The notes under the pieces: generated by a model
What the model was told of the DNA's origin: nothing
Database searches by the model: none
Seen by the model: the letters and a program-made list of their open reading frames with translations, nothing else
Source: Brevibacterium sp.
GTDB lineage: Bacteria > Actinomycetota > Actinomycetes > Actinomycetales > Brevibacteriaceae
Assembly (NCBI RefSeq): GCF_031179145.1
Contig: NZ_JAPSIB010000017.1
Location: 1 to 64,000, forward strand
DNA: 64,000 nucleotides
Direction of reading: 5' to 3'
Made by a program: the position numbers and the translations under genes
In this document: positions 12,074 to 21,292 of the stretch, piece after piece
Layout: each line of letters opens with the position of its first letter
How positions within the stretch are numbered: the stretch's first letter is position 1

Positions 12074-12628
12074 TCAGGCGGCGGTGGTGTGCTCCTGCAT
12101 CCACTGGAGGACGTCCTTGACATACCCGTCGAGGTTCTCCCGGTTGGCGGTGCCGGCCATGAGTTCGCAGACCATGACACCCATGATCGCGGCGTTGACC
12201 CGGTGTGCGACCTCTTCGCTGACGCCGCCCACGCGGACGACGAACTCCTCGAAGTGGCGCAGGTTCTTCTCCTTGGCCGCCTGGGCCTCGCTCGGCAGGG
12301 CGGGGTCGAGGCTGAGCATGACCATCGCGTAGAACCTGCTGCGGTCGGTGGTCAGCCAGTTCATGCAGAAATCGACGGCCAGATCCCCGGGGGACCTGTC
12401 GGAGGTCTGCTGCGTGTGGGGCAGCCGCTCGAGCTGAAGGGCGTTGAGTTCGCCGATCCGTTCCATGATCCCGGTGATCAGGGCGTCGCGGGTGCGGTAG
12501 ACGTTGGAGGTGGAGCCGACGGGCAGCTCCGCCAGCGCGTCGACAGCACGGTGGGTGAGTCCACGGACTCCCTGTTCTGCAACGACGGCAATGGCGGAGT
12601 CCGTGACGACGTCCCTACGGGAGATCAT
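12074..12628 (-). CDS. TetR family transcriptional regulator
   Basis: A 184-residue one-component repressor. The N-terminal helix-turn-helix spans about residues 8-50 (ISRRDVVTDSAIAVVAEQG, then ELPVGSTSNVYRTRDALITG). The C-terminal helical ligand domain has no recognisable ligand signature. A clean operator-like palindrome lies 58 bases upstream, suggesting autoregulation. No transporter or enzyme is divergently paired, so the wider target is unknown. The ATG at 12628 begins the normal TetR N-terminal arm. Confidence 0.88.
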   Translation of the reverse strand: MISRRDVVTDSAIAVVAEQGVRGLTHRAVDALAELPVGSTSNVYRTRDALITGIMERIGELNALQLERLPHTQQTSDRSPGDLAVDFCMNWLTTDRSRFYAMVMLSLDPALPSEAQAAKEKNLRHFEEFVVRVGGVSEEVAHRVNAAIMGVMVCELMAGTANRENLDGYVKDVLQWMQEHTTAA

Positions 12629-12881
12629 ATTCTTGAGGCCTCGCTCTCTTTCGGCACCTCGAAGTCGGATGCCATTTCAGGTGAGTGACCAAACGGTCAG
12701 GTCGGGCTTTCAGCACAAATTCATAACGTTTCGTGCGTGAACGGATACTGACATTACCCTTTGAGCGTAGTGATTGGTATAAGACGCGCCAACTTTCTTC
12801 GTTCTGCCAGCCTGTTCCCAATTATCGGTGCACAGCAGGGCCAAAGACTGCGTCTGGGCTACCAATAGGCGCGACTCGGCA
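12629..12881. other. Intergenic region between TetR and acetyltransferase genes
   Basis: About 250 bases, visibly lower in GC than its surroundings. Apart from the TGACC/GGTCA palindrome it shows no open frame with coding character and no clear hairpin. It should contain the TetR promoter and the 3' end of the acetyltransferase transcript. Confidence 0.5.
12686..12699. promoter_or_regulatory. Palindromic TetR-type operator
   Basis: TGACCAAACGGTCA: the half-sites TGACC and GGTCA are exact inverse complements around a 4-base centre. It lies 58 bases upstream of the TetR gene in an otherwise AT-richer 250-base gap, the usual position for an autoregulatory operator. Confidence 0.6.
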
Positions 12882-15554
12882 CTATCCGAGAAGTCTCCTT
12901 GTCGAATCGATCCGAGTCGGGTCGGGCAGCACTTCGATCCGCACGCTGAGCAGGTGCGCGTCCGTTGCGGTGGCGACGATCGGGTTGATCTCGAGTTCGG
13001 CGATCTGCGGGTGGCGTTCGACGAGGACGGACAGCCGTTCGAGCACGTTCTTCAGCGGCTCGATGTTGACCGGTGGCAGTCCGCGGTAGCCGAACAATCG
13101 CGGCGAGGCCTTGACCGATCGGATCATGTCGGCGGCGTCCTTGTCCGTCAGCGGTGCCACGCGGTGCTGGACGTCGCCGAGCAGCTCCGTGGTGTCTCCG
13201 GCCAGGGAGAAGGAGAGCAGCGGTCCCAGCAGCGGGTCCTCGCCGGCGCGGATGACGCATGGCACCCCGGGTGGCGCCATCGCCTGGATGTCGACTAGAG
13301 GCTCCTCCTCACCGACCATGGAGCGGATGACGTCCTGAATGGCGAGGAAGTCCTCGCGCAGTTCGGCCGGGTCGTCGATGTTGAGCCGCACCCCGCCGAG
13401 CTCCATCCGATGCCGCAGGGTCGTCGACACGGCCTTGAGTGCCACGGGGTAGCCGATCGTCTCCGCGGCCCGCAGCGCCTCGTCCACCGAGGCGGCCGTG
13501 AGATACGGCAGCACCTCGATCCCGTAGCAGGAGAGCAGAGCCCGGGCCTTCTCCCGCTCCAGGGTCACCGGTCGGCCGGGGGCGGCACCGGGAAGGGCGG
13601 ATTCGATGACTTCGCGCACACCTGAGTCGTCGAGGTCCTCGATGTCGAGGAAGCGCCCGTGGTCGGCGGCACGCCAGCGGGAGTACTCGGTGGCCCGGGC
13701 CAATGCCCACACCGCGTCCTCGAGGCCGACATAGCTGGGCACCGTGAAGGGCCTGCGATTGCCCTCGCCATCGGGCAGGTGGGTGGTCAGCTCGTCCTGA
13801 ACGCCGTGGATGCCGAGGAAGCATGCCACCGTCGTCTTCTGTGACCGGGCCGCCGCCTCGGCGACGTGGGCGGCGATCTCCCGCTCGTCCGCGCCGGCCG
13901 AGGGGGTGAAGATGACGATGACCGAGTCGACGTCGGCATGGGCGTACATCGCTTCGAGTTCGGCCCGGAACGTCCCGGCCTCGACCTCGGGATGGAGGGA
14001 GACCGGCTCGATCTCGATGTGCAGGCCCTGGGCGCGGGCGCGCTGGACGATCAGAGTCGACATCGCCGCCGAGTTGCCGATGACTCCCACCCGCCGGCCG
14101 GCGGGCAGCTTCTGCGTCGAGAACACCTGCGCGAGGTCGAAGAGCTGGTGGATCGTGTCGGCCCTGATGACTCCGGCCTGGCCGAGAACCTGATCGAGGG
14201 TGTGCGGGGCGAGCGAGGACGTGCGCACCATGTGCCCGGGCGGCAGCTCGCGGCCGGTGAGGTCGGACTTGATGACGATGACGGGTTTGACGCGGGAGAC
14301 CCGGCGGGCGATGCGGGCGAACTTACGGGGATTGCCGATCGATTCGAGGTAGAGCCCAACCGTCTGCGTCGCCGGATCCTCCTCCCAGTACTGGAGCACA
14401 TCGTTGCCCGACAGGTCGGCGCGGTTGCCGGCGGAGACGAACGTCGAGATGCCCAGGCCGCGCTTCTTCGCCGCGGCCAGGAGCGCCGTGCCCAGTGCCC
14501 CGGACTGGCTGAACAGACCCAGCGTCCCCGAGGCGGGCAGGAACGGGGCGAGCGAGGCGTTGAGCGAGATGTCCTCGGCCTCGTTGACGAGGCCGAACGA
14601 ATTCGGCCCGACCACGCGCATCCCGTAGGACCGCGCGGTCGAGACCATCTGCCGCTGCAGCTCCGCGCCGGCCTCGCCGGTCTCGGCGAAGCCGGAGGAG
14701 ATGACGAGCACGGCCTTGACCCCGTGGGCGGCGCACTCCTGGACCACCTCGGTGGCGGAGGCCGCGGGCACCGCGATGACGGCGAGGTCCGCGGTCCCGG
14801 GCAGGTCGGCCAGGCTCGGATAGGCCTGCACGCCCGCGATCTGGTCGACCTCGGGGTGGACGACCCAGAGCGTGCCGGTGAAGTTCGCCGCGGTGATGTT
14901 GCGGATGAGGAGGTTGCCGGTGGAGTTGTGCTTGCGGCTGGCCCCGATCACCACCACCGAGGAGGGGTGGAGGACCATGCGCACGCTCTTGGACTCGGCG
15001 CGGTGCTCCCGGGAGGCCTGGACCTCGATCGAGCGGGCGGTGGGATCGATGTCGAAGTTGACGGCGACGACGCCGTCGTCGAAGCCGCGGGAGACCTCAT
15101 AGCCGGCAGCTTGGAACACCTGGAGCATCGACCGATTCTGGGGCAGCACCTCGGCGGTGAAGCGCTGGATCCCCGACTCCCGGGCGGCGGCGGCGAGGTG
15201 CTCGAGGAGGATCGAGCCGACGCCGCGGCCCTGGTGGGCGTCGGCGATGTTGAAGGCGACCTCGGCCACGGTGTCGGAGATCTTGTCGTACCGGCCCACG
15301 CCGATGATATCTGCGCCGATCGTCATCACCAGCGCCACCCGATCATGGTGGTCGACGTTGACGAACCGGTCGAGGTCCCGCTTGGGCAGCTTGGGCAGAG
15401 GAGCGAAGAAGCGCAGGTAGATCGACTCGGGGGATTGGGACTCGTGCATCCGGGCCAGGGCCGCGGCGTCGGAGGGGACGATGGGGCGAAGGTGCGCGGT
15501 TCCGCCATCACGCAGGACGACGTCGGCTTCCCAGGCATGAGGATAATGCTCCAT
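12882..15554 (-). CDS. GNAT acetyltransferase fused to acyl-CoA synthetase (NDP-forming)-like domains (Pat-type)
   Basis: An 890-residue multidomain protein. Residues about 20-165 form a GNAT domain with the acetyl-CoA loop QGRGVGSILLEHL. It is followed by a CoA-binding Rossmann domain (PSSVVVIGASRKHNSTGN), succinyl-CoA-ligase-like domains (FSQSGALGTAL) and a C-terminal ATP-grasp. This order matches actinobacterial Pat/PatA protein lysine acetyltransferases, which tune acyl-CoA synthetases. Where active ADP-forming synthetases carry SHTGSLAG with the phospho-histidine, this protein reads VRTSSLAP, so the synthetase half is probably sensory or structural. ATG at 15554 is preferred to an upstream start that would add 25 unconserved residues. 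Confidence 0.88.
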   Translation of the reverse strand: MEHYPHAWEADVVLRDGGTAHLRPIVPSDAAALARMHESQSPESIYLRFFAPLPKLPKRDLDRFVNVDHHDRVALVMTIGADIIGVGRYDKISDTVAEVAFNIADAHQGRGVGSILLEHLAAAARESGIQRFTAEVLPQNRSMLQVFQAAGYEVSRGFDDGVVAVNFDIDPTARSIEVQASREHRAESKSVRMVLHPSSVVVIGASRKHNSTGNLLIRNITAANFTGTLWVVHPEVDQIAGVQAYPSLADLPGTADLAVIAVPAASATEVVQECAAHGVKAVLVISSGFAETGEAGAELQRQMVSTARSYGMRVVGPNSFGLVNEAEDISLNASLAPFLPASGTLGLFSQSGALGTALLAAAKKRGLGISTFVSAGNRADLSGNDVLQYWEEDPATQTVGLYLESIGNPRKFARIARRVSRVKPVIVIKSDLTGRELPPGHMVRTSSLAPHTLDQVLGQAGVIRADTIHQLFDLAQVFSTQKLPAGRRVGVIGNSAAMSTLIVQRARAQGLHIEIEPVSLHPEVEAGTFRAELEAMYAHADVDSVIVIFTPSAGADEREIAAHVAEAAARSQKTTVACFLGIHGVQDELTTHLPDGEGNRRPFTVPSYVGLEDAVWALARATEYSRWRAADHGRFLDIEDLDDSGVREVIESALPGAAPGRPVTLEREKARALLSCYGIEVLPYLTAASVDEALRAAETIGYPVALKAVSTTLRHRMELGGVRLNIDDPAELREDFLAIQDVIRSMVGEEEPLVDIQAMAPPGVPCVIRAGEDPLLGPLLSFSLAGDTTELLGDVQHRVAPLTDKDAADMIRSVKASPRLFGYRGLPPVNIEPLKNVLERLSVLVERHPQIAELEINPIVATATDAHLLSVRIEVLPDPTRIDSTRRLLG

Positions 15555-15629
15555 GGTCCAAGCATAGGCTCCGCCGTCCCCGACGACCTGGCTGTGGAGA
15601 ACACGCGCGGGTACGGCACAATAGGACAT

Positions 15630-16217
15630 ATGGCTCTACCCGAAGTTCTCGTTTCTGATCTGCAGTCGGCCGGCTACTACCCGCAACTCACGCAGGGAAT
15701 CCTGGCCGAGTCGCTCTTCGGCGAACCGGTTCTGGCCCACTTCGTCCACATCGACACCCACGTCGACATCGAATCGATCCACCGTCACGTCACGGCGTTC
15801 GTGCTCACCGAGACCCGGCTGCTGCTCGCCCACGTCGACGACGACCCCAACGCCGCTCCCGGTTCGAAGCCCAAGGCCGTGACCAGCAGCGAGGACATCG
15901 AACTCGAACGCCTCGGCACCGTCATGGTCGGCCGGACGTACGCCGACCCGGCCGCCTACCAGCCAGGCGACAAACCGGTCGAGGTCTCGCTCACCCTGTC
16001 CTGGGGTGCGGCCCGCCGGATCGAGGCCTTCCCCGAGGCCTGCGGCGACCCCAACTGCATGGGCGATCACGGCTACGGCGGATCGATCTACTCCGAGGAC
16101 GTCATGCTGCGCGTGTCCGCAGAGGCCGAGGGCCAGGACGCCGTGGACCGGATCGCGGCCTTCTCCGCGAAGCTGCGCGCCGCGGTGTTCCAAGCCCGGC
16201 TGCGATCGCGGCGCTGA
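15630..16217 (+). CDS. DUF5998 family protein
   Basis: A 195-residue actinobacterial protein of unknown function, recognised as DUF5998. It is soluble and acidic, with MALPEVLVSDLQSAGYYPQL at the N-terminus and a conserved Cys pair in the CGDPNCMGDHGYGG block near residue 145. It overlaps the downstream phosphodiesterase by one base (TGATG), so the two are co-translated. It is divergent from the Pat-type acetyltransferase with a 75-base shared promoter region. Confidence 0.8.
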   Translation: MALPEVLVSDLQSAGYYPQLTQGILAESLFGEPVLAHFVHIDTHVDIESIHRHVTAFVLTETRLLLAHVDDDPNAAPGSKPKAVTSSEDIELERLGTVMVGRTYADPAAYQPGDKPVEVSLTLSWGAARRIEAFPEACGDPNCMGDHGYGGSIYSEDVMLRVSAEAEGQDAVDRIAAFSAKLRAAVFQARLRSRR

Positions 16218-17434
16218 TGGCTGCCGAGCCGGTCGACCACGCCGAATCCGACCACGCCGAATCCGACCACGCCGAATCCGACGCCGGCCGCGCCCTGATG
16301 GGACCGCCCGACTACGCCGGGCCCATCCTCTCCGACGTCGTCCCCGCCACGGCGCTCAGCCTCGGCGCCGGTGAGATCTTCGATCCGGAGACCCGCAGAC
16401 GCGCCGAGCAGCTCGGCCTCGACCGGGAAGTGCGCACCGCGATCGTCGTCCTCGTCGACGGTCTGGGCGAGCAGCAGCTGATCAGGTACAGCGGGTACAC
16501 CCCCTTCTTCCGCACGCTGGCGTCCAGCCGGCGCACGCTGTCGGCCGGATTTCCGTCTACGACCGCGAACTCCCTGTCCTCCCTGGCCACCGGCCGGATG
16601 CCCGGCAGTCACGGAGTCGTCGGCTACCGAGTGCTCGACCCCGCCAAGGACGCCGTGTTCAACCAGCTGACCTGGGATCTCGACGTCGATCCGGTCACCT
16701 GGGTGCCCGATGCGACACTGTTCGAACGGCTGAGCACGGCGAGCGTGGACGTCGTCAGCCTCGGCGAGGCGAAGTTCGCCGGGCGCGGACTCAATCGCGC
16801 CTCCCTGCGCGGGGGCCGGTTTCGGGCGTCGAAGACCCTCGAGGAGCGCTGCGCTCAGGCCGTCGCCGAGGTGCGCGCGCCCGGCCGCAGGCTCGTCTAC
16901 CTCTACTGGGGCAACCTCGACAAGACCGGTCACGTCCACGGCTCCGACTCCTCCCAGTGGACCGAGGAGCTCGAGCACGTCGATCTCGCGCTCTCCCAGC
17001 TGGCCGCCGACCTGCCGGGGGACTCGACGATGATCGTCACCGCCGATCACGGGATGGTCGACATTCCCCATGATGAGCGCCTCGACGTCGCCGACGTTCC
17101 GGTGCTGCGCGAGGGCGTGCGACACCTCGGCGGGGAACCGCGGGCACTCCATATCTATGCGCAGCCCGGCGCCGAGGCGGACGTGCTGGCCACGTGGACC
17201 GAAACAGTCGGCTCGCGCGCCCTCGTGCTGTCGGGCCAGACCGCGGTCGAGCGCGGCTACTTCGGTCCCGTCGACGCGCGGGTGCGGGGACGCATCGGTG
17301 ACGTCATGGTCATCTGCCACGAGGACTTCGCCGTCGTCGACTCGGACAACGAGTCACCGTCCGCGCTGGCGCTCATCGGCCATCATGGGTCGACGACGCT
17401 TCGAGAACTGCAGATCCCGCTCCTGGTCGTGTGA
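16217..17434 (+). CDS. Alkaline phosphatase family protein (nucleotide pyrophosphatase/phosphodiesterase type)
   Basis: A 405-residue phosphodiesterase of the alkaline-phosphatase superfamily. Metal-site signatures are seen: IVVLVDGLGEQQL, the nucleophile region FPSTTANSLSSLATG (Thr), NLDKTGHVHG, and TADHGMVDIP. Family members hydrolyse nucleotide pyrophosphates or phosphodiesters; the natural substrate is unknown. No signal peptide is apparent. The N-terminus carries a DHAES repeat encoded by three 15-bp units. Its last 62 bases overlap the 3' end of the convergent gtrA-like gene. Confidence 0.88.
   Translation: MAAEPVDHAESDHAESDHAESDAGRALMGPPDYAGPILSDVVPATALSLGAGEIFDPETRRRAEQLGLDREVRTAIVVLVDGLGEQQLIRYSGYTPFFRTLASSRRTLSAGFPSTTANSLSSLATGRMPGSHGVVGYRVLDPAKDAVFNQLTWDLDVDPVTWVPDATLFERLSTASVDVVSLGEAKFAGRGLNRASLRGGRFRASKTLEERCAQAVAEVRAPGRRLVYLYWGNLDKTGHVHGSDSSQWTEELEHVDLALSQLAADLPGDSTMIVTADHGMVDIPHDERLDVADVPVLREGVRHLGGEPRALHIYAQPGAEADVLATWTETVGSRALVLSGQTAVERGYFGPVDARVRGRIGDVMVICHEDFAVVDSDNESPSALALIGHHGSTTLRELQIPLLVV
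16234..16278 (+). repeat. Three exact 15-bp tandem repeats inside the phosphodiesterase gene
   Basis: Three copies of CGACCACGCCGAATC encode DHAES three times near the N-terminus, before the conserved fold starts. Copy number could vary between strains without shifting the frame. Confidence 0.85.
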
Positions 17435-17912
17435 GGTCGGCTCGTTCGAGGTCGGCCCGCGTGAGGTCGACGACTTCGCGCCTCGGCGCGCTGCGGTGGG
17501 CGGGCACCTGGAACAGGACGAAGCGGTACATGAGGTAGCGGAAGACGTTGCCCAACCCCACGCCCACGACGTTGGCGGAGATGTTGTCGGCCAGGGGAGA
17601 GGTCCAGCCCAGCACGTAATGGGAGACGACCAGGCACAGTCCGGCGATCGCCAGGCCGATGGCGTTGACGAGGTAGAAGCCCAGGGCCTCGCGCAGTGGA
17701 CGATCGGTCTTCCCGTCACGGAACGTCCAATGCCTCGACCCCAGCCATGACACGGTGGTGGCGGCGGCGACGGAGACGACCTTGGGGATGAGCGGGCCGA
17801 TGTCGGTGGTGAACAGCAGCAGATTGAACACGCTGAGGTCGACGAGGAAGGCGATGCTCCCGACCGTCCCGAACTTCGCGAGCCGGAAGATCTCCGAGCG
17901 GCTGCGTCCCAT
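17373..17912 (-). CDS. GtrA family membrane protein
   Basis: A 179-residue protein with four hydrophobic segments and the GtrA hallmarks FGTVGSIAFLVDLSVFNLL and FRYLMYRFVLF. GtrA-like proteins are thought to move lipid-linked sugars across the membrane for glycan modification. ATG at 17912 is preferred over a start 68 codons upstream because GAGGAGG sits 5 bases before it and the protein then opens at the conserved fold. The mycobacterial neighbour of purK (Rv3277) belongs to the same family (from memory). The C-terminal tail overlaps the phosphodiesterase gene antisense. Confidence 0.88.
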   Translation of the reverse strand: MGRSRSEIFRLAKFGTVGSIAFLVDLSVFNLLLFTTDIGPLIPKVVSVAAATTVSWLGSRHWTFRDGKTDRPLREALGFYLVNAIGLAIAGLCLVVSHYVLGWTSPLADNISANVVGVGLGNVFRYLMYRFVLFQVPAHRSAPRREVVDLTRADLERADLTRPGAGSAVLEASSTHDGR

Positions 17913-18057
17913 CGTGCCTCCTCGGGCTGTTCGGTCGATCCGATTCCCTCCCGCGCCGACTGTGCTCGGCTGCAGCGGACCCGGATCCATCGTAAGTCCT
18001 TCATCGGGGTGCGACTCGCCATCCGGGCTCGGCAATCCCGGAGGCGGTGACGACCGA

Positions 18058-18063
18058 TAGACT
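18058..18063 (+). promoter_or_regulatory. -10 element (TAGACT) for leaderless purK
   Basis: TAGACT is followed by 7 bases and then GTG at 18071, the leaderless spacing. It supports the shorter purK start over the in-frame GTG at 18047. Confidence 0.5.
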
Positions 18064-18070
18064 GGGAAGC

Positions 18071-19264
18071 GTGACTTTTCCTCGTATCGGTGTGATTGGC
18101 GGAGGCCAATTAGCACGCATGCTTGCCCCTGCCGCTGAAGCCCTCGGCGTTCGCTTCTCGGTCCTCGCCGAGACCGCGGACGCCCCGGCCACCCAGGTCA
18201 TCAGCGAGGTGACCGTCGGTGACTACACGGACTTCGCGACCCTCAAGGCCTTCGCCGAGACGGTCGACGTCGTGACCTTCGACCACGAGCACGTGCCCCC
18301 GGAGCACCTGCAGGCCCTCGCCGAGGCGGGCCACGCGATCCGCCCCGGACCCCAGGCTCTGATCTTCGCCCAGGACAAGATCCTGATGCGGGCCAAGATG
18401 GACGACCTCGGCCTGCCCAACCCCGCATGGGCGACGATCACCTCCGTGGCCGACGCCGAGGCGTTCGCCGAGCGGGTCGGCCTCCCCTTCATCCTCAAGA
18501 CCCCGCGCGGCGGCTACGACGGCAAAGGTGTGCGGGTCATCGAGGACCTCGCCGAGGTGAGCGACTGGCTGGAGGAGATGCCGCAGCTGCTCGCCGAGGA
18601 GAAGGTCGACTTCACCCGCGAGCTCGCCGTCATGGTCGGCCGGTCCCCGATGGGGCAGACCGCGGTCTGGCCCGTCGTCGAGACGTGGCAGCAGAACGGA
18701 GTGTGCAAGGAGGCGATCGCCCCGGCCCCCGGGCTGCCCGCGGACAAGGCCACCGCGATCACCGAAGCCATCCTCAAGGTGGCGGGGGCGCTGGACGTCA
18801 CCGGCGTGATGGCGATGGAGATGTTCGAGACTCCCGAGGGATTCCTCATCAACGAATTCGCGATGCGCCCGCACAACACCGGCCATTGGACCCAGGACGG
18901 GGCCGTGACCAGCCAGTTCGAGCAGCACCTGCGCGCCGTCCTCGATCTCCCCCTCGGCAGCCCCGCCGCCCGGGAGGAGGTGTCGGTGATGGTCAACGTC
19001 CTCGGCGCCGACCACGAGGACCTCTACCAGCCCTACTTCCACGTCATGGCCCATGATCCCGCGATCAAGGTCCACCTCTACGGCAAGTCCGTCCGCCCCG
19101 GCCGCAAGGTCGGCCACGTCAACGCCTACGGCTACGACAGGGACTCGGTGCTCGCCCGCGCCCGCCACGCGGCCGACTTCATCGCGGGAGTCGACGTCGA
19201 CCCGTACCCCGACATCCCCGCTCCGACCCACCTCGCCGCCGACGATGAGAAGGAAACCCTGTGA
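18071..19264 (+). CDS. purK: 5-(carboxyamino)imidazole ribonucleotide synthase
   Basis: A 397-residue ATP-grasp enzyme of de novo purine synthesis. It carboxylates AIR with bicarbonate and ATP to give N5-CAIR, the substrate of PurE encoded next. Seen: [14 protein letters not shown] at the N-terminus, the ATP-grasp segment [18 protein letters not shown], and [17 protein letters not shown] at the metal/substrate site. The GTG at 18071 gives the usual N-terminus and matches the leaderless promoter; GTG 18047 would add 8 residues. Its stop overlaps purE (GTGA). Confidence 0.95.
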   Translation: MTFPRIGVIGGGQLARMLAPAAEALGVRFSVLAETADAPATQVISEVTVGDYTDFATLKAFAETVDVVTFDHEHVPPEHLQALAEAGHAIRPGPQALIFAQDKILMRAKMDDLGLPNPAWATITSVADAEAFAERVGLPFILKTPRGGYDGKGVRVIEDLAEVSDWLEEMPQLLAEEKVDFTRELAVMVGRSPMGQTAVWPVVETWQQNGVCKEAIAPAPGLPADKATAITEAILKVAGALDVTGVMAMEMFETPEGFLINEFAMRPHNTGHWTQDGAVTSQFEQHLRAVLDLPLGSPAAREEVSVMVNVLGADHEDLYQPYFHVMAHDPAIKVHLYGKSVRPGRKVGHVNAYGYDRDSVLARARHAADFIAGVDVDPYPDIPAPTHLAADDEKETL

Positions 19265-19827
19265 CCACTGAGCAGAACGCCTCCGCCGCCCCCGCCTCGG
19301 CGAGCCGGTCCAACCGGAGCTCCGCCTCGGTGAGTCCGGCCGTCGCCATCGTCATGGGCTCCGATTCGGATTGGCCGACGATGAAGGCCGCCGCCGAGGC
19401 GCTGGCCGAGTTCGGCATCGACTCCTCCGCCGAGGTGGTCTCCGCCCACCGCATGCCCGAGGACATGGTCGAATGGGCGAAGTCGGCCGCCGACCGCGGG
19501 ATCCGGGTGATCATCGCGGGCGCCGGAGGGGCTGCCCACCTGCCCGGAATGATCGCGTCACTGACGTCGCTGCCGGTCATCGGAGTGCCGGTGCCGCTCA
19601 AGCACCTGGACGGGATGGATTCGCTGCTGTCCATCGTGCAGATGCCCGGAGGCGTTCCCGTCGCCACGGTCTCGATCGGCGGCGCGAAGAACGCCGGACT
19701 GCTCGCGGCCCGGATCCTCGCCGCCTCCGACACCGAAGCCGCGCAGGAGCTGCGGTCCCGCCTCGACGATTACCGGCGCACCCTGCGCGAGGTCGCCCTC
19801 GACAAGGGCCGCGCGCTCCGGCAATAA
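19261..19827 (+). CDS. purE: 5-(carboxyamino)imidazole ribonucleotide mutase
   Basis: A 188-residue class I PurE that converts N5-CAIR to CAIR. Signatures are [22 protein letters not shown] with the catalytic His, [14 protein letters not shown], and the [10 protein letters not shown] loop. There is a roughly 25-residue Ala/Ser-rich extension before the conserved fold. Overlap with purK (GTGA) shows coupling. Confidence 0.96.
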   Translation: MTTEQNASAAPASASRSNRSSASVSPAVAIVMGSDSDWPTMKAAAEALAEFGIDSSAEVVSAHRMPEDMVEWAKSAADRGIRVIIAGAGGAAHLPGMIASLTSLPVIGVPVPLKHLDGMDSLLSIVQMPGGVPVATVSIGGAKNAGLLAARILAASDTEAAQELRSRLDDYRRTLREVALDKGRALRQ

Positions 19828-19864
19828 TGGGATCACTTAACAACTGATCAGTACGAGGAGTGCG

Positions 19865-21013
19865 ATGTTCGATCTCTACCAGCCGACCGAGGAACATGAG
19901 GAGATCCGGGCCGCAGTCCGGAACGTCGTCGCGGACAAGATCACCCCGCATGCCGCCGAGGTCGACGCCGAATCGCGCTATCCGCAGGAAGCCCATGACG
20001 CGCTCGTCGGCACCGACTTCTTCGCCGCCCACATCCCGGAGGAGTACGGGGGAGTGGGCGCCGACGCGCTGGCCGTGTCGATCATCATCGAAGAGATCGC
20101 GCGCGGATGCGCGGCCTCGTCGCTCATCCCCGCCGTGAACAAGCTCGGAAGCCTGCCGGTCCAACTGGGAGGCGGGGAGGAGATCAAGCAGAAGTATCTT
20201 CCCGCCGTCGCCCGCGGCGCGGCAGGGTTCTCCTACGGTCTGTCCGAGCGCGAGGCCGGGTCCGACACCGCCTCGATGAAGACCCGAGCGGTGCGCGATG
20301 GGGACGACTGGGTGCTCAACGGGGTGAAGACGTGGATCACCAACGCGGGAGTCTCGGAGTACTACACGGTGATGGCCGTCACCGACCCGGCTGGTCCGCG
20401 GGGGCGCAACATCACCGCTTTCGTCGTCGAGAAGTCGGACCCCGGCTTCACCTTCGGCGAGAAGGAGCGCAAGCTCGGCATCAAGGGCTCACCCACCCGT
20501 GAGCTCTTCTTCGACAACGTCCGGCTGCCGGGCGACCGCGTCATCGGCGAGGTCGGCAACGGTCTCAAGCTCGCCCTCACCACCCTCGACCACACCCGGG
20601 TGACGATCGCGGCTCAGGCCGTCGGCATCGCCCAGGGCGCCCTCGACTACGCCCTGGGCTACGTCAAGGAGCGCCAGCAGTTCGGCAAGCGCGTCGCCGA
20701 CTTCCAGGGCGTCCAGTTCATGCTCGCCGACATGGGGATGAAGCTCGAGGCCGCCCGCCAGCTCACCTACACCGCGGCGGCGAAGAGTGAACGCGGTGAC
20801 TCCGACCTCAGCTACTTCGGGGCCGCGGCGAAGGCGTTCGCCTCGGATGCGGCGATGGAGATCACCACGGACGCGGTGCAGCTCCTCGGCGGGGCCGGCT
20901 ACGTCATGGACCACCCGGTCGAACGGATGATGCGCGACGCCAAGATCACCCAGATCTACGAGGGCACCAACCAGATCCAGCGGCTCGTGATGGGACGCGC
21001 GCTGCTCGGCTGA
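19865..21013 (+). CDS. Acyl-CoA dehydrogenase
   Basis: A 382-residue FAD-dependent acyl-CoA dehydrogenase that makes the 2,3-double bond in beta-oxidation or branched-chain degradation. Seen: the FAD/substrate block SYGLSEREAGSDTASMKT, KTWITNAG, the middle beta domain, and the C-terminal TQIYEGTNQIQRLVMGRALL with the catalytic Glu of short/medium-chain enzymes. ATG at 19865 follows GAGGAG closely. It lies 37 bases after purE; the same order is known in mycobacteria (fadE25 next to purE, from memory). Chain-length preference cannot be read. Confidence 0.93.
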   Translation: MFDLYQPTEEHEEIRAAVRNVVADKITPHAAEVDAESRYPQEAHDALVGTDFFAAHIPEEYGGVGADALAVSIIIEEIARGCAASSLIPAVNKLGSLPVQLGGGEEIKQKYLPAVARGAAGFSYGLSEREAGSDTASMKTRAVRDGDDWVLNGVKTWITNAGVSEYYTVMAVTDPAGPRGRNITAFVVEKSDPGFTFGEKERKLGIKGSPTRELFFDNVRLPGDRVIGEVGNGLKLALTTLDHTRVTIAAQAVGIAQGALDYALGYVKERQQFGKRVADFQGVQFMLADMGMKLEAARQLTYTAAAKSERGDSDLSYFGAAAKAFASDAAMEITTDAVQLLGGAGYVMDHPVERMMRDAKITQIYEGTNQIQRLVMGRALLG

Positions 21014-21292
21014 GCTCAGTGTCGTGTCGCTGCGACAATGCTCACACGCCTGAGGCGCTCCCGCCGCGGTCCGGGCGGCGACATGCCTGGAATCGGCGGC
21101 TTACCGACCCGCGGGCGCTTGAGCGGTCACAATGGACGAACACAGTCGACTCTCCAGAACGTTTGGCAGAGTTGACCCAGTGCGATGGTGGCGGATCGCA
21201 GACGGCTCTGACACGAGCTCGTCTGCGGACCGGTGTGTGCCATTGCGCTGGAGGATTCCCCGGAGCAGCCGGAACAGGTAGAAGGAAGTTCA

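Noticed and set aside
12733..13089. Plus-strand open frame in the TetR/acetyltransferase gap
   Set aside because: It runs mostly antisense into the acetyltransferase C-terminus and has no coding character or ribosome-binding site.
13866..16217. 783-codon plus-strand open frame
   Set aside because: Only the last 195 codons (DUF5998) are real; the rest mirrors the acetyltransferase.
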